Shown piece after piece: positions 11,501-19,977 of a stretch of DNA of 64,000 nt. The DNA is from Flavobacterium sp. AED (GTDB lineage: Bacteria > Bacteroidota > Bacteroidia > Flavobacteriales > Flavobacteriaceae), in the NCBI RefSeq assembly GCF_000812945.1, contig NZ_JSYM01000004.1, forward strand, positions 1-64,000, read 5' to 3'. The notes below the pieces were generated by a model. The model was not told where the DNA came from, ran no database searches, and was given only the letters and a program-made list of their open reading frames with translations. The first letter of the stretch is position 1. Every line of letters begins with the position of its first letter. A program made the translations under genes and the position numbers.

Positions 11501-13066
11501 TTCCTGATTGGGCAATCCATAACGATACCCACGACCACGACCTATAGGCGTTGTCTGTTTTTCACCGTCACGCACACAAAGCAAAATATCGTGTGCATTC
11601 GAATTTTCTTTGTCTATATAAAAAGTATTGTTCGTCGCTATAATCTTGACATCATGCTTTCTTGCCAATGAAATCAAAGATGCATTCACTCGATTCTCAT
11701 CTTCCTGATTGTGACGCATCACCTCAATATAAAAATCTTCCTTGAACTCATTTTTCCACCAAATCAAGGCTTCTTCGGCTTGGTTTTCACCAATATTTAA
11801 AATCTTGTTTGGGATTTCGCCATAAAGGTTTCCAGACAAAACAATAATATCTTCTTTGAATTCCTGAATAACTTTCCTGTCTATTCTTGGCACATAATAA
11901 AAACCTTCGGTATACGCGATGGAAGACATTTTAGCCAAATTATGATAGCCTTTTTTAGTCTTCGCCAAAAGTACTATTTGATACCCATTGTCTTTAACCG
12001 ACTTATTGTTATGGTCTTCACATACAAAAAATTCGCAACCTACAATCGGTTTCATCTGGACTTCTGTCGGTTCTTCACCATTTGCGACAGCGGCTTTATT
12101 CTTGGCTTCAGCGGCTTTATTATGGTATAAAATATCGCGAACAAAATGAAAAGCACCCATCAAATTCGCATGATCCGTCATGGCAACCGCAGGCATTTTT
12201 TGTTGTGCCGCCGCTTTTACTAATGCTGCAATACTAATAGTAGACTGCAACACCGAAAATTGGGTGTGATTGTGCAAATGCACAAAATCAGTATCAATAA
12301 GTACCTTTTTATTCTCAGAAAGTTCTTCTCTTGAAACGGCCGGAGCTTGTTTCTCTCCAAACTGCTGGCGAATTTTTTCGGAGGCCTCCTTAAGATTGAT
12401 ATGCTTTAATCCTATAAGCTGAATCTCATGTGGATTCTTATTTTGGAAATCTTTAAAATAACCAATTTCTACATCGAGTTCTTCTTTAGTGAAAACATCT
12501 CGACGAATTAATTCCAAGAAACAACGCGTAGTTGCCTCCACATCGGCAGTAGCATTATGGGCTTCACCGAAGGGTTTATTAAAAAGATAAGAGTGTAATT
12601 CAGTTAAAGTCGGCAATTTAAATTTACCTCCTCGGCCACCTGGTAATCGCAATAAAGAAGCAGTAACTTCAGTACACGTATCCAGAATAGGCATGGAACT
12701 CATTTGGCTTTCGACCCCCATTCTATAAAATTCACAACCCATGATATTGATATCAAAACCTAAATTCTGACCGACAATAAATTTGGCTTTGCCTAAAGCG
12801 ATATTGAATTTTTCTAAAACTTCTGCCAACGAAATTCCGTCGGCTTCCGCCAATTCCGTAGAAATACCGTGAATTCGTTCCGCGTCATACGGAATATTAA
12901 ACCCTTCGGGCTTCACCAAATAATCCTGATGCTCGACTAGTTTACCCATATCGTCGTGTAACTGCCAAGCGATTTGAATACAACGCGGCCAGTTATCCGT
13001 ATCTGAAATGGGAGCGCCCCAACGCTTTGGTAATCCTGTAGTTTCGGTATCGAATATTAAGTACAT
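8522..13066 (-). CDS. dnaE: DNA polymerase III alpha subunit with fused N-terminal 3'-5' exonuclease
   Basis: This 1514-residue protein is the replicative polymerase. Residues 1 to about 200 form a DnaQ-type DEDDh exonuclease: FDTETTG at 5-11, GQNLGFD near 104 and HNATAD near 170. A PHP domain follows, starting HLHNHTQFSVL near 275. The polymerase core includes the catalytic PDIDIDFDDEGR; helix-hairpin-helix and OB-fold regions complete the C-terminal half. It is some 350 residues longer than E. coli DnaE because of the exonuclease, which in E. coli is a separate subunit; the fused form is the usual one in flavobacteria. All active-site motifs look intact. The start is ATG at 13066. Confidence 0.96.
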   Translation of the reverse strand: MYLIFDTETTGLPKRWGAPISDTDNWPRCIQIAWQLHDDMGKLVEHQDYLVKPEGFNIPYDAERIHGISTELAEADGISLAEVLEKFNIALGKAKFIVGQNLGFDINIMGCEFYRMGVESQMSSMPILDTCTEVTASLLRLPGGRGGKFKLPTLTELHSYLFNKPFGEAHNATADVEATTRCFLELIRRDVFTKEELDVEIGYFKDFQNKNPHEIQLIGLKHINLKEASEKIRQQFGEKQAPAVSREELSENKKVLIDTDFVHLHNHTQFSVLQSTISIAALVKAAAQQKMPAVAMTDHANLMGAFHFVRDILYHNKAAEAKNKAAVANGEEPTEVQMKPIVGCEFFVCEDHNNKSVKDNGYQIVLLAKTKKGYHNLAKMSSIAYTEGFYYVPRIDRKVIQEFKEDIIVLSGNLYGEIPNKILNIGENQAEEALIWWKNEFKEDFYIEVMRHNQEDENRVNASLISLARKHDVKIIATNNTFYIDKENSNAHDILLCVRDGEKQTTPIGRGRGYRYGLPNQEYYFKSGDEMKQLFANLPEAISNISEIVDKIEIFDLAREVLLPKFEIPVEFNNPEDAVDGGVRGENAYLRHLTFEGANRRYKEITPEIQERLDFELLTISNSGYPGYFLIVQDLIAEARSMGVSVGPGRGSAAGSVVAYCLKITNIDPLMYNLLFERFLNPDRVSLPDIDIDFDDEGRSSVMDYVIRKYGSKQVAQIITYGKMATKSAIRDTARVLDLPLFEADKIAKLIPGMMPSKWNLARFLNEKEDIIKKAVRPEEYDKIKELIGLANESDLGGETIQQAKVLEGNLRNTGIHACGVIITPSDITNFVPVATAKDSDLYVTQFDNSVVESAGLLKMDFLGLKTLTLIKDTVKLVKYRTGIDLNPDEFPIDDLKTYELFQRGETVGIFQYESPGMQKYMKELKPTVFPDLIAMNALYRPGPIAYIPSFIKRKNGEEPIEYDLDDCEELLKDTYGITVYQEQVMLLSQKLADFSKGDADVLRKAMGKKMIDVLAKMEPKFISQAMAKGHAKDKLEKIWNDWKAFAEYAFNKSHSTCYAWIAYQTAFLKANYPAEYMAAVLSNNMSDIKQVSFFMEECKRMGLQVLGPDVNESFYKFTVNDNYAVRFGMGAVKGVGSGAVATIVENRKDGRYKSIFDLTKRIDLRAANKKALENLVLAGGFDSFLGTTRAQYFHDDGDGITFYEKAIRYGAKFQENENSSQVSLFGDTSEVQIAEPVVPPCEDWSTMEKLAKEKEVVGIYISGHPLDDFKFEMKYFCNSKLEMLKNMELYVGKTLAFGGIVSNVQRRIAKNGKEWAIFNLEGFDESFEFKIFNEEYLNFHRYLLPNNFVYFKILIKDGWVNRETGKKSEPRMQFTDAKQLQDVLDIYAKKLILLLNISDLENDFIHKLSHLFQENKGDNTVSFEIMELEKIKRLVTVAPVEIENEEEVFVDENEDSEMEALEIPEINTEAKVEEVEEIKVVTKLTMPSRKLKIKISNELLVELEKMQINFKLN

Positions 13067-13631
13067 AGCTGGAATTGAAGTGTTTGTAATTCTGTAAAAT
13101 CACAAAAAATGAATTTCAAATTTAGGATTTTTTTAGATAGAATAACACCTAAATCCGAACAAAAAAATTCAAAATAATCGTTAAGAATCACCCTACGAAT
13201 TACTTCATCTTTTAGGATAAAATCACTTAATAACACCCCATTAAAAAGAAAAATAAACGCATTGTGTGTTTTTTGGATGTCGTAGTATTTCACCAAAACA
13301 AATTGAAATAAAAGCCCAAAAAAAATACTGCTTTAGTTATATAAAAAGCCCTAAAAAGGCACTCTATAGAAAATAAAACACGATGCTAATTTTGTTAATT
13401 ATTACTATTTTAACTCGTTTTGTTATATTTTTTGAATCAAAAAACCCTCGTTTACACCAAAATAGCGATAAATTTGCAAATTATCAAATTGGACATATTT
13501 AAAATAAAAATAGCTTTAAAAAGAAATTTAATATCAAAATAAAAAGAAGGCATTCAAACTATAAACCTATAACAGAAGAGGTAAGGTGTTGTAAAAACAG
13601 TTTGGGTATCGTATATAATGAAATATTAAAA

Positions 13632-13661
13632 TTGACAACCTTATTTCTTTTTTTAAATTTG
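13632..13661 (+). promoter_or_regulatory. leuC operon promoter
   Basis: TTG at 13632-13634, 19 bases, then TAAATTTG at 13654-13661: a full consensus match. Transcription would start near 13668, giving a leader of about 63 bases. Confidence 0.75.
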
Positions 13662-13670
13662 TTCCCATTG

Positions 13671-13701
13671 TTACAACTTTATGTAAATAATTTGGTTGTA
13701 A
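13671..13701 (+). promoter_or_regulatory. inverted repeat in the leuC leader
   Basis: TTACAAC at 13671-13677 is repeated in reverse complement (GTTGTAA) at 13695-13701, at the start of the predicted transcript. The surrounding word TGTTACAACTT also occurs in front of the synthase gene at 17218-17228. This could be an operator or a leader hairpin; no regulator gene is nearby. Confidence 0.4.
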
Positions 13702-13731
13702 AAAAAGAAATACACTTAAAAAATATTTAAA

Positions 13732-15126
13732 ATGAGTACTACATTATTTGACAAAGTATGGGATTCGCATGTTGTGCGTAAAATTGAAGATGGACCAGAT
13801 GTGTTTTTTATTGACCGTCATTTCATCCATGAAGTTACTAGTCCTGTAGCTTTTTTAGGTTTAAAAGAAAGAGGGATTTCGGTTTTATACCCAGAACGCA
13901 CTTTTGCAACTGCCGATCACAATACACCAACAATAAACCAACACTTGCCTGTTGCTGATGCTTTATCTGCCAATCAATTAAAAGCATTAGAAGACAACGC
14001 AGCAGAATATGGTATTTCTCACTGGGGATTAGGTCACCAAAAAAATGGAATCGTACACGTAGTAGGTCCTGAAAACGGAATTACTTTACCTGGTGCAACT
14101 ATTGTTTGTGGAGATTCACACACTTCTACACATGGTGCTTTTGGTGCTATTGCTTTTGGTATCGGAACTTCTGAGGTAGAAATGGTTATGGCTACTCAAT
14201 GTATCATGCAACCAAAACCAAAGAAAATGCGCATCAACGTGAATGGTGAGTTAAGCAAAGGTGTGGGACCAAAAGACGTTGCCCTTTATATTATTTCTCA
14301 ATTAACTACTTCTGGAGGTACAGGATATTTCGCAGAATATGCAGGAGATGTTTTTGAAAACATGTCTATGGAAGGTCGTATGACTGTTTGTAACTTAAGT
14401 ATCGAAATGGGTGCTCGTGGTGGCATGATTGCTCCTGACCAAAAAACATTCGATTTCTTAGAAGGAAGATTATACGCTCCAAAAGGCGAAGCTTGGACAA
14501 AAGCAGTTGAATATTGGAAAACATTAAAAACTGATGCTGATGCTATTTTTGATGCAGAATTAAACATCAATGCTGCAGATATTGAACCAATGATTACTTA
14601 TGGTACAAATCCTGGAATGGGAATTGGTATCTCAAAAAATATTCCAAACGCTAACCAAGTAGAAGGTGGCGAGGAAACATATAAAAAATCTTTAGCTTAC
14701 ATGGGCTTTGAAGAAAATGACGTGATGATTGGCAAACCAATTGATTTTGTTTTCTTGGGAAGTTGTACCAATGGTAGAATTGAAGATTTTAGAGCTTTTA
14801 CAGAAATTGTAAAAGGAAGAAAAAAAGCAGATAATGTTACGGCTTGGTTAGTTCCAGGTTCTCACGTGGTAGAAGCTCAGATTAAAGAAGAGGGTCTTTT
14901 AGACATTCTTACTGAAGCTGGTTTTGTATTGCGTCAGCCAGGTTGTTCCGCTTGTTTAGCGATGAATGATGATAAAGTACCTGCAGGAAAATATGCAGTA
15001 AGTACTTCAAACAGAAACTTCGAAGGTCGTCAAGGTCCAGGTTCAAGAACATTATTGGCAAGTCCAATTATGGCCGCTGCAGCAGCAGTTACTGGAAAAC
15101 TAACAGATCCTAGAGATTTGTTCTAA
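13732..15126 (+). CDS. leuC: 3-isopropylmalate dehydratase large subunit
   Basis: This 464-residue aconitase-family protein has normal LeuC length. It binds a [4Fe-4S] cluster through three cysteines, seen in GSCTNGR and in PGCSACLAM near the C-terminus; [10 protein letters not shown] is another family signature. With LeuD it isomerises 2- to 3-isopropylmalate in leucine synthesis, and LeuCD enzymes also convert citramalate to 3-methylmalate in the pyruvate route to isoleucine, which matters because the synthase in this operon looks like citramalate synthase. It is the first gene behind the promoter at 13632. Confidence 0.96.
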   Translation: MSTTLFDKVWDSHVVRKIEDGPDVFFIDRHFIHEVTSPVAFLGLKERGISVLYPERTFATADHNTPTINQHLPVADALSANQLKALEDNAAEYGISHWGLGHQKNGIVHVVGPENGITLPGATIVCGDSHTSTHGAFGAIAFGIGTSEVEMVMATQCIMQPKPKKMRINVNGELSKGVGPKDVALYIISQLTTSGGTGYFAEYAGDVFENMSMEGRMTVCNLSIEMGARGGMIAPDQKTFDFLEGRLYAPKGEAWTKAVEYWKTLKTDADAIFDAELNINAADIEPMITYGTNPGMGIGISKNIPNANQVEGGEETYKKSLAYMGFEENDVMIGKPIDFVFLGSCTNGRIEDFRAFTEIVKGRKKADNVTAWLVPGSHVVEAQIKEEGLLDILTEAGFVLRQPGCSACLAMNDDKVPAGKYAVSTSNRNFEGRQGPGSRTLLASPIMAAAAAVTGKLTDPRDLF

Positions 15127-15137
15127 AAGATTTCAGA

Positions 15138-15181
15138 TTGAAGATTAACGATTTCTGAATTCGGATTTCGTTAATCTTCAA
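15138..15181. repeat. 14-bp inverted repeat between leuC and leuD
   Basis: TTGAAGATTAACGA and its exact reverse complement are 16 bases apart. There is no T-run, so termination is unlikely. Related words (GAAATCGTTAATCATAAATC) recur just before leuD at 15289-15310. This may set the mRNA stability of the two halves or simply be a repeat. Confidence 0.55.
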
Positions 15182-15317
15182 ATCACAGATGTCTTTTACA
15201 GCATTCAGTTTACAATATACAATTTAGATTATACAAAATAATATTAACGTTTACGATTACATTTTCCTTGCGGTAAATCAAAAATCAGAAATCGTTAATC
15301 ATAAATCATAAATCACA

Positions 15318-15914
15318 ATGGCATACGATAAATTTAATATCCTTACGAGTAGTGCAGTGCCACTACCAATAGAAAATGTGGATACCGATCAAATTATCCC
15401 AGCACGTTTCTTGAAAGCTACCAAACGTGAAGCTTTTGGAGACAATCTTTTTAGAGACTGGAGATACAATGGAGATAATACTCCAAAAGCAGATTTCGTA
15501 TTGAATGACGCAACTTACAGTGGAAAAATATTAGTAGGTGGAAAAAACTTTGGTTCTGGTTCTTCAAGAGAGCACGCAGCTTGGGCAGTTTACGATTACG
15601 GATTTCGTGCAGTTGTTTCTAGTTTCTTTGCAGACATTTTCAAAGGAAACTGCTTAAACATTGGTGTTTTACCAGTACAAGTTAGTCCAGAATTTGCTGA
15701 AACAATCTTCAATGCAATTGAAGCTGATCCAAAAACAGAATTGGAAATCAATCTTCCGGAACAAACCATTACGCTAAAAGCAACTGGTCAAAAAGAATCT
15801 TTTGATATCTCTGGATACAAAAAAGACAATATGGTCAACGGTTTTGATGATATTGATTATTTACAAAACATCAAAGAAGAAATTGTTGGGTTTGCCAATA
15901 AGCTTCCTTACTAA
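15318..15914 (+). CDS. leuD: 3-isopropylmalate dehydratase small subunit
   Basis: A 198-residue swivelling domain partner of LeuC, normal length. The signature NFGSGSSREHA near residues 76-86 positions the substrate carboxylate, and the N-terminal DTDQIIPARFLK is typical. It forms the heterodimeric isomerase with LeuC in the cytoplasm. The gene starts 191 bases after leuC, with an inverted repeat and short A/T repeats between; this gap is large for two subunits, but the order is standard. Confidence 0.96.
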   Translation: MAYDKFNILTSSAVPLPIENVDTDQIIPARFLKATKREAFGDNLFRDWRYNGDNTPKADFVLNDATYSGKILVGGKNFGSGSSREHAAWAVYDYGFRAVVSSFFADIFKGNCLNIGVLPVQVSPEFAETIFNAIEADPKTELEINLPEQTITLKATGQKESFDISGYKKDNMVNGFDDIDYLQNIKEEIVGFANKLPY

Positions 15915-15937
15915 AAAACAAATCACATTTAGTTAAG

Positions 15938-15971
15938 AGACCCGACAGATTTTAAAAAACCTGTCGGGTCT
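15938..15971 (+). terminator. 11-bp hairpin after leuD
   Basis: AGACCCGACAG and CTGTCGGGTCT are exact complements with a 12-base loop. The tail TATAAATAAA has few consecutive T, so if it stops transcription it does so partially, lowering expression of the downstream genes. Confidence 0.5.
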
Positions 15972-15988
15972 ATAAATAAAAATTAGAT

Positions 15989-16291
15989 ATGATTTTAGAA
16001 GTTGCCATTCTTTATGTAAAAAAAGGAGAAGAATTACTGTTTGAGAAAGATTTCGGAATTGCAGGACAACATATAAGCTCAATAAATGGATATGTTGGCC
16101 ATAGTTTAAGAAAATGTATCGAACTGGAAAATAAATATATCCTGCTTGTTGATTGGGAAAAAATAGAAGATCACACAATTGGTTTCAGAGAATCTGAGCA
16201 ATATTTAGAATGGAAAAAATTACTTCACCATTATTATGACCCTTTCCCGGTTGTAGAACATTTTGAGATGATTTTGGAAAATAAAAAATAA
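15989..16291 (+). CDS. small antibiotic-monooxygenase-fold protein
   Basis: A 100-residue protein that resembles the ABM / dimeric ferredoxin-like (YdhR/EthD-like) group: a first strand MILEVAILYVKKG, a helix and a second strand with SINGYVGHSLRK, then YILLVDWEKIEDH and a C-terminal helix around a paired histidine. Such proteins act as small oxygenases or stress proteins and often cannot be assigned a substrate. It sits between leuD and a methyltransferase gene, 27 bases before the latter, so the two form a pair inside the leucine operon. No leucine-pathway role is known for it; I infer a lodged pair. Confidence 0.6.
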   Translation: MILEVAILYVKKGEELLFEKDFGIAGQHISSINGYVGHSLRKCIELENKYILLVDWEKIEDHTIGFRESEQYLEWKKLLHHYYDPFPVVEHFEMILENKK

Positions 16292-16318
16292 TAATTTCCA
16301 AGTAACACAATTTATATA

Positions 16319-17110
16319 ATGGCAATTAACAAACACATTCAAAGAGACGGACAACAAGCCTCAAAGATATTTGACAATAGAAGCCTGGCAAATGACTACA
16401 GACATTTGACTCAAATATTGAAGCCCGGAATGAATGTTTTGGATGTTGGTTGTGGAACGGGTGCTATCTCGAAAGATATTGCCAATATTGTTGGAGAAAA
16501 CGGAAAAGTTACCGGAATTGACAATTCTGAAAATTTTATTTTAAGTGGTCAAGAAACGTATCGGTCCGTTGTCAATTTAGAACTAATCTCAGTTGATTTA
16601 TTCGAATATAATTCAGAAGAAAAATATGATTTAATTGTTTCAGCAAGAACTTTACAATGGTTGAGTAATCCAAAAGAGGCTTTGATTAAAATGAAATCAA
16701 TGTTAAAACCTGATGGTCAAATTTCAATTCTTGATTACAATCATACCAATCTAAATTGGAATCCGTTGCCGCCAGAAAGTATGCAAGAGTTTTACAAAAC
16801 CTTTTTGAAATGGAGACAAGATGCTGGAATGAATAATGAAATTGCAGATGACCTACCTAATTTATTAGAAGAAGTAGGATTCCATTCTATTGAAAAAATA
16901 AATTCAGATGAACACTATAATCAAGAAATACCTGATTATAAATCTAAAATGGGAATTTGGTCAAAAGTAGCTGGTTCAAAACAAATGGTTGAGGAAGGTT
17001 ATTTAAATAACGAATTGCGATTAAAAGCAATTGAAGAATACGATAATTGGATTGGAACTTTAGCAATTTCCATGACAATGAAATTAAATGAAGTACGAGG
17101 GAAAATATAA
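16319..17110 (+). CDS. class I SAM-dependent methyltransferase
   Basis: A 263-residue Rossmann-fold methyltransferase. Motif I is VLDVGCGTGAIS near residues 40-51, the acidic residue ending strand 2 is in VTGIDNS, and the later SARTLQWLSNP corresponds to motif IV of the UbiE/Tam-like families. The substrate cannot be read from the sequence; trans-aconitate-type methyltransferases have a similar layout, which would be notable beside aconitase-fold LeuCD, but this is speculation. The gene follows the small monooxygenase-fold gene by 27 bases and precedes the synthase gene by 130 bases. Confidence 0.8.
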   Translation: MAINKHIQRDGQQASKIFDNRSLANDYRHLTQILKPGMNVLDVGCGTGAISKDIANIVGENGKVTGIDNSENFILSGQETYRSVVNLELISVDLFEYNSEEKYDLIVSARTLQWLSNPKEALIKMKSMLKPDGQISILDYNHTNLNWNPLPPESMQEFYKTFLKWRQDAGMNNEIADDLPNLLEEVGFHSIEKINSDEHYNQEIPDYKSKMGIWSKVAGSKQMVEEGYLNNELRLKAIEEYDNWIGTLAISMTMKLNEVRGKI

Positions 17111-17205
17111 TCACATTCCTTCCCATACAGACATTTACAAATAGTAAAAATAAAACATTTCCAATACCTGAATTAGTATTTGTAATTTGTTTTTTTAATA
17201 ATACC

Positions 17206-17221
17206 AACAGTTTAAACTGTT
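17206..17221. promoter_or_regulatory. 16-bp perfect palindrome before the synthase gene
   Basis: AACAGTTTAAACTGTT lies 19 bases before the start codon at 17241 and runs into TGTTACAACTT, an 11-base word also present at the leuC leader. It has the size and symmetry of an operator for a dimeric repressor; function is inferred. Confidence 0.4.
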
Positions 17222-17240
17222 ACAACTTATTTTAATCGAT

Positions 17241-18767
17241 ATGACAAAAAGAAAAATTGAAATAATGGATACGACGCTCCGTGATGGTGAACAAACCTCG
17301 GGAGTATCATTTTCTGCTGCAGAAAAACTAACCATTGCACAATTGTTACTGGAAGAATTAAATATTGATAGAATTGAAATCGCTTCGGCACGCGTAAGCG
17401 AAGGTGAATTTCAAGGAGTAAAAGGCATAATGACTTGGGCTAATGAGAAAGAGTACTCTAACCGAATAGAAGTTTTAACATTTGTTGACGGTGGACTTTC
17501 AATAGACTGGATGAAAAAAACTGGAGCTAAAGTCCAGAATTTACTAACCAAAGGATCCCTCAACCATTTAACCCACCAACTAAAGAAAACGCCCGAGCAA
17601 CATTTTACCGAAATTGCTCAAGCCATTGCATTAGCTCAAGAAAATAATATTGAGACCAATGTGTATTTAGAAGACTGGAGTAACGGGATGCGTAATTCAC
17701 CTGAATATGTATTTCAATATTTAGACTTTTTGACGAAACAACCGATCAAAAGAGTTTTACTACCGGACACTTTAGGAGTTTTAATCCCTTCTGAAACTTT
17801 TGAATTCATTTCGAAAATTATAGCGAGATACCCAAATACTCATTTTGATTTTCATGCACACAACGACTACGATTTAAGTATTGCCAATGTAATGGAAGCT
17901 GTAAAAGCCGGTATTCAAGGACTTCACGTAACGGTAAACGGAATGGGAGAACGTGCTGGAAACGCACCGCTTGAAAGCACTGTTGCTGTAATCAATGACT
18001 TTTTACCAGAAATAAAAATCAATGTAAAAGAATCTTCATTGTATTCTGTGAGTAAATTGGTAGAAACTTTCACAGGATATAGAATTCCTGCTAACAAACC
18101 AATTGTTGGTGACAACGTTTTTACTCAAACTGCAGGTATTCATGCCGATGGAGACAACAAAAATAATTTATATTTTAATGATTTACTTCCGGAACGTTTT
18201 GGAAGAAAACGAAAATATGCATTAGGAAAAACATCTGGCAAAGCCAATATTGAAAAAAACCTTCAGGAATTAGGGCTAAAATTAAACCCCGAAGATCTAA
18301 AATTAGTTACCCAACGCATCATTGAATTGGGCGACAAAAAAGAGACTGTTACCAAAGAAGACTTACCTTATATTATTTCTGATGTTCTAGACAGCCAAAC
18401 TTATGAAGAGAAAATTGTAGTGGAATCCTATGTATTGGTTCATGCCAAAGGAATGCGACCTTCTACAACACTCTGTTTAAAAATAGATGGTGAAGTAATC
18501 GAAGAACATGCTCAAGGTGATGGACAATTTGATGCTTTTATGAATGCTCTAGCAAAAATTTATAAAAGTAAAAAAATGGAACTGCCTAAATTAATTGACT
18601 ATGCTGTGCGAATTCCGCCAGGAAGTAGCTCCGACGCATTATGTGAAACCATAATTACATGGACTAATCATGGAAAAGAATTTAAAACGAGAGGATTAGA
18701 TTCAGATCAAACAGTTGCTGCAATCATTGCAACGCAAAAGATGTTGAATGTGGTTACTGCCCAATAA
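17241..18767 (+). CDS. cimA: citramalate synthase-like (LeuA superfamily) acyltransferase
   Basis: A 508-residue DRE-TIM synthase: TTLRDGEQT at 11-19 starts the TIM barrel, HAHND holds metal ligands, NGMGERAGN is the family signature, and a LeuA dimer regulatory domain fills the C-terminal 130 residues. It would usually be called leuA. However, it resembles Leptospira CimA as I remember that sequence, and the residues reported to select pyruvate there (Leu81, Leu104, Tyr144) align with Leu79, Leu102 and Tyr142 here, all conserved; the catalytic Arg-Asp pair is R14-D15. The likely reaction is acetyl-CoA plus pyruvate to (R)-citramalate, feeding isoleucine. A true LeuA would then be elsewhere. 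Confidence 0.7.
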   Translation: MTKRKIEIMDTTLRDGEQTSGVSFSAAEKLTIAQLLLEELNIDRIEIASARVSEGEFQGVKGIMTWANEKEYSNRIEVLTFVDGGLSIDWMKKTGAKVQNLLTKGSLNHLTHQLKKTPEQHFTEIAQAIALAQENNIETNVYLEDWSNGMRNSPEYVFQYLDFLTKQPIKRVLLPDTLGVLIPSETFEFISKIIARYPNTHFDFHAHNDYDLSIANVMEAVKAGIQGLHVTVNGMGERAGNAPLESTVAVINDFLPEIKINVKESSLYSVSKLVETFTGYRIPANKPIVGDNVFTQTAGIHADGDNKNNLYFNDLLPERFGRKRKYALGKTSGKANIEKNLQELGLKLNPEDLKLVTQRIIELGDKKETVTKEDLPYIISDVLDSQTYEEKIVVESYVLVHAKGMRPSTTLCLKIDGEVIEEHAQGDGQFDAFMNALAKIYKSKKMELPKLIDYAVRIPPGSSSDALCETIITWTNHGKEFKTRGLDSDQTVAAIIATQKMLNVVTAQ

Positions 18768-18805
18768 AAATAAATAAAAAACGATACTAATATAAAACTT
18801 ACCTA

Positions 18806-19867
18806 ATGAAATTTAACATAGCCCTTTTAGCCGGTGACGGAATTGGACCAGAAGTAATTAATGAAGCTGTAAAAGTTTCTGATGCTATTGCAAAAAAATT
18901 TAACCACGAAATCAATTGGACCCCAGCTCTTACGGGAGCTTGTGCTATTGATGCCGTTGGAGTTCCTTATCCTGATGAAACGCATGAAATTTGTATGGCT
19001 GCTGATGCCGTTCTATTCGGAGCTATTGGGCACCCAAAATACGATAACGACCCAAGTGCTCCTGTTAGACCAGAACAAGGTTTATTGTTAATGCGTAAAA
19101 AATTAGGTTTGTTTGCTAATGTACGTCCTACATTTACTTTCCCTTCTTTGATTGACAACTCTCCTTTAAAAAGAGAACGCATCGAAGGAACTGACTTAAT
19201 TTTCCTTAGAGAACTTACTGGAGGAATTTATTTTGGTGAAAAAGGAAGAAAAGATGATGGCGAAACTGCTTTTGATACTTGTACATACACCAGAGCTGAA
19301 GTAAAACGTTTAGCAAAAAAAGGTTTTGAACTTGCCATGACACGTTCAAAAAAATTATGTTGTGTTGATAAGGCAAATGTATTGGAAACTTCCCGTTTAT
19401 GGAGAGAAACAGTACAAGCTATGGAAAAAGAATATCCTGAAGTAACGGTAAGTTATGAATTTGTGGATGCTGTAGCGATGCGTTTAGTGCAATGGCCAAA
19501 CTCTTATGATGTCCTGATTACTGAAAACTTATTTGGAGATATATTAACGGATGAAGCTTCCGTAATTTCAGGTTCTATGGGATTAATGCCATCAGCATCA
19601 GTAGGAGAACATACTTCATTGTACGAACCTATTCATGGTTCTTATCCACAAGCAACAGGATTGAATATTGCCAATCCATTAGCAACAGTTTTATCTGCGG
19701 CAATGATGTTTGAAGATGCTTTTGGATTAAAAGAAGAAGCAGAAGCGATTAGAGCAGTAGTGAACAAATCATTGGAGCAAGGAATTGTAACAGAAGATTT
19801 AGCCGGAAAAGGTGCTAAAGCGTATAAAACTAGCGAAGTTGGTGACTGGTTAGTTGCAAATTTGTAA
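18806..19867 (+). CDS. leuB: 3-isopropylmalate dehydrogenase
   Basis: A 353-residue isocitrate/isopropylmalate dehydrogenase family enzyme: ALLAGDGIGPEV at the N-terminus, RELTGGIYFGEKG in the substrate loop, the Lys in CCVDKANVLETS, and SVGEHTSLYEPIHGS near the NAD site, where the following residues match NAD-dependent forms. It oxidises 3-isopropylmalate to the leucine precursor and can also act on 3-methylmalate in the citramalate route. It is the last gene of the operon, 38 bases after the synthase, followed by a palindrome and a terminator. Confidence 0.96.
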   Translation: MKFNIALLAGDGIGPEVINEAVKVSDAIAKKFNHEINWTPALTGACAIDAVGVPYPDETHEICMAADAVLFGAIGHPKYDNDPSAPVRPEQGLLLMRKKLGLFANVRPTFTFPSLIDNSPLKRERIEGTDLIFLRELTGGIYFGEKGRKDDGETAFDTCTYTRAEVKRLAKKGFELAMTRSKKLCCVDKANVLETSRLWRETVQAMEKEYPEVTVSYEFVDAVAMRLVQWPNSYDVLITENLFGDILTDEASVISGSMGLMPSASVGEHTSLYEPIHGSYPQATGLNIANPLATVLSAAMMFEDAFGLKEEAEAIRAVVNKSLEQGIVTEDLAGKGAKAYKTSEVGDWLVANL

Positions 19868-19877
19868 AACAATTATA

Positions 19878-19915
19878 ATTCTGTAGAAATGCAATGTATT
19901 GCATTTCTACAGAAT
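19878..19915. repeat. perfect 18-bp palindrome after leuB
   Basis: ATTCTGTAGAAATGCAAT, two bases, then the exact reverse complement. The outer TTCTGTAGA arms are the same as in the spacer palindrome at 3173-3209 and the centre (GCAATG) is related, which marks a dispersed family. Confidence 0.75.
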
Positions 19916-19925
19916 ATATACCAAA

Positions 19926-19958
19926 CAAAAAAGGTGTCAATAAATTGACACCTTTTTT
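19926..19958. terminator. bidirectional terminator, leuB / RRM gene
   Basis: A-run, GGTGTCAAT, two bases, ATTGACACC, T-run of seven: works on both strands, between the convergent leuB and RNA-binding protein genes. Confidence 0.85.
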
Positions 19959-19977
19959 TATATTGTAGAAAAAAATA

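Larger units (their letters stand above)
13067..13731. other. 665-bp divergent intergenic region, dnaE / leucine operon
   Basis: Very A/T-rich. TAAATTTG on the minus strand at 13124-13117 may be the -7 element for dnaE, but no TTG lies at the right distance. The leuC promoter and an inverted repeat are listed separately. 13140-13620 holds no gene I can support: the 79-residue frame at 13057-13296 overlaps dnaE and has no family features. Confidence 0.5.

Noticed and set aside
13057..13296. 79-codon frame overlapping the dnaE start
   Set aside because: No family features, rich in Phe/Ile from A/T-rich DNA, and it overlaps the likely dnaE promoter region.
13668..13731. Leader-peptide attenuator or T-box for the leucine operon
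   Set aside because: The 63-base leader has no Leu- or Ile-rich small frame and no T-box sequence.
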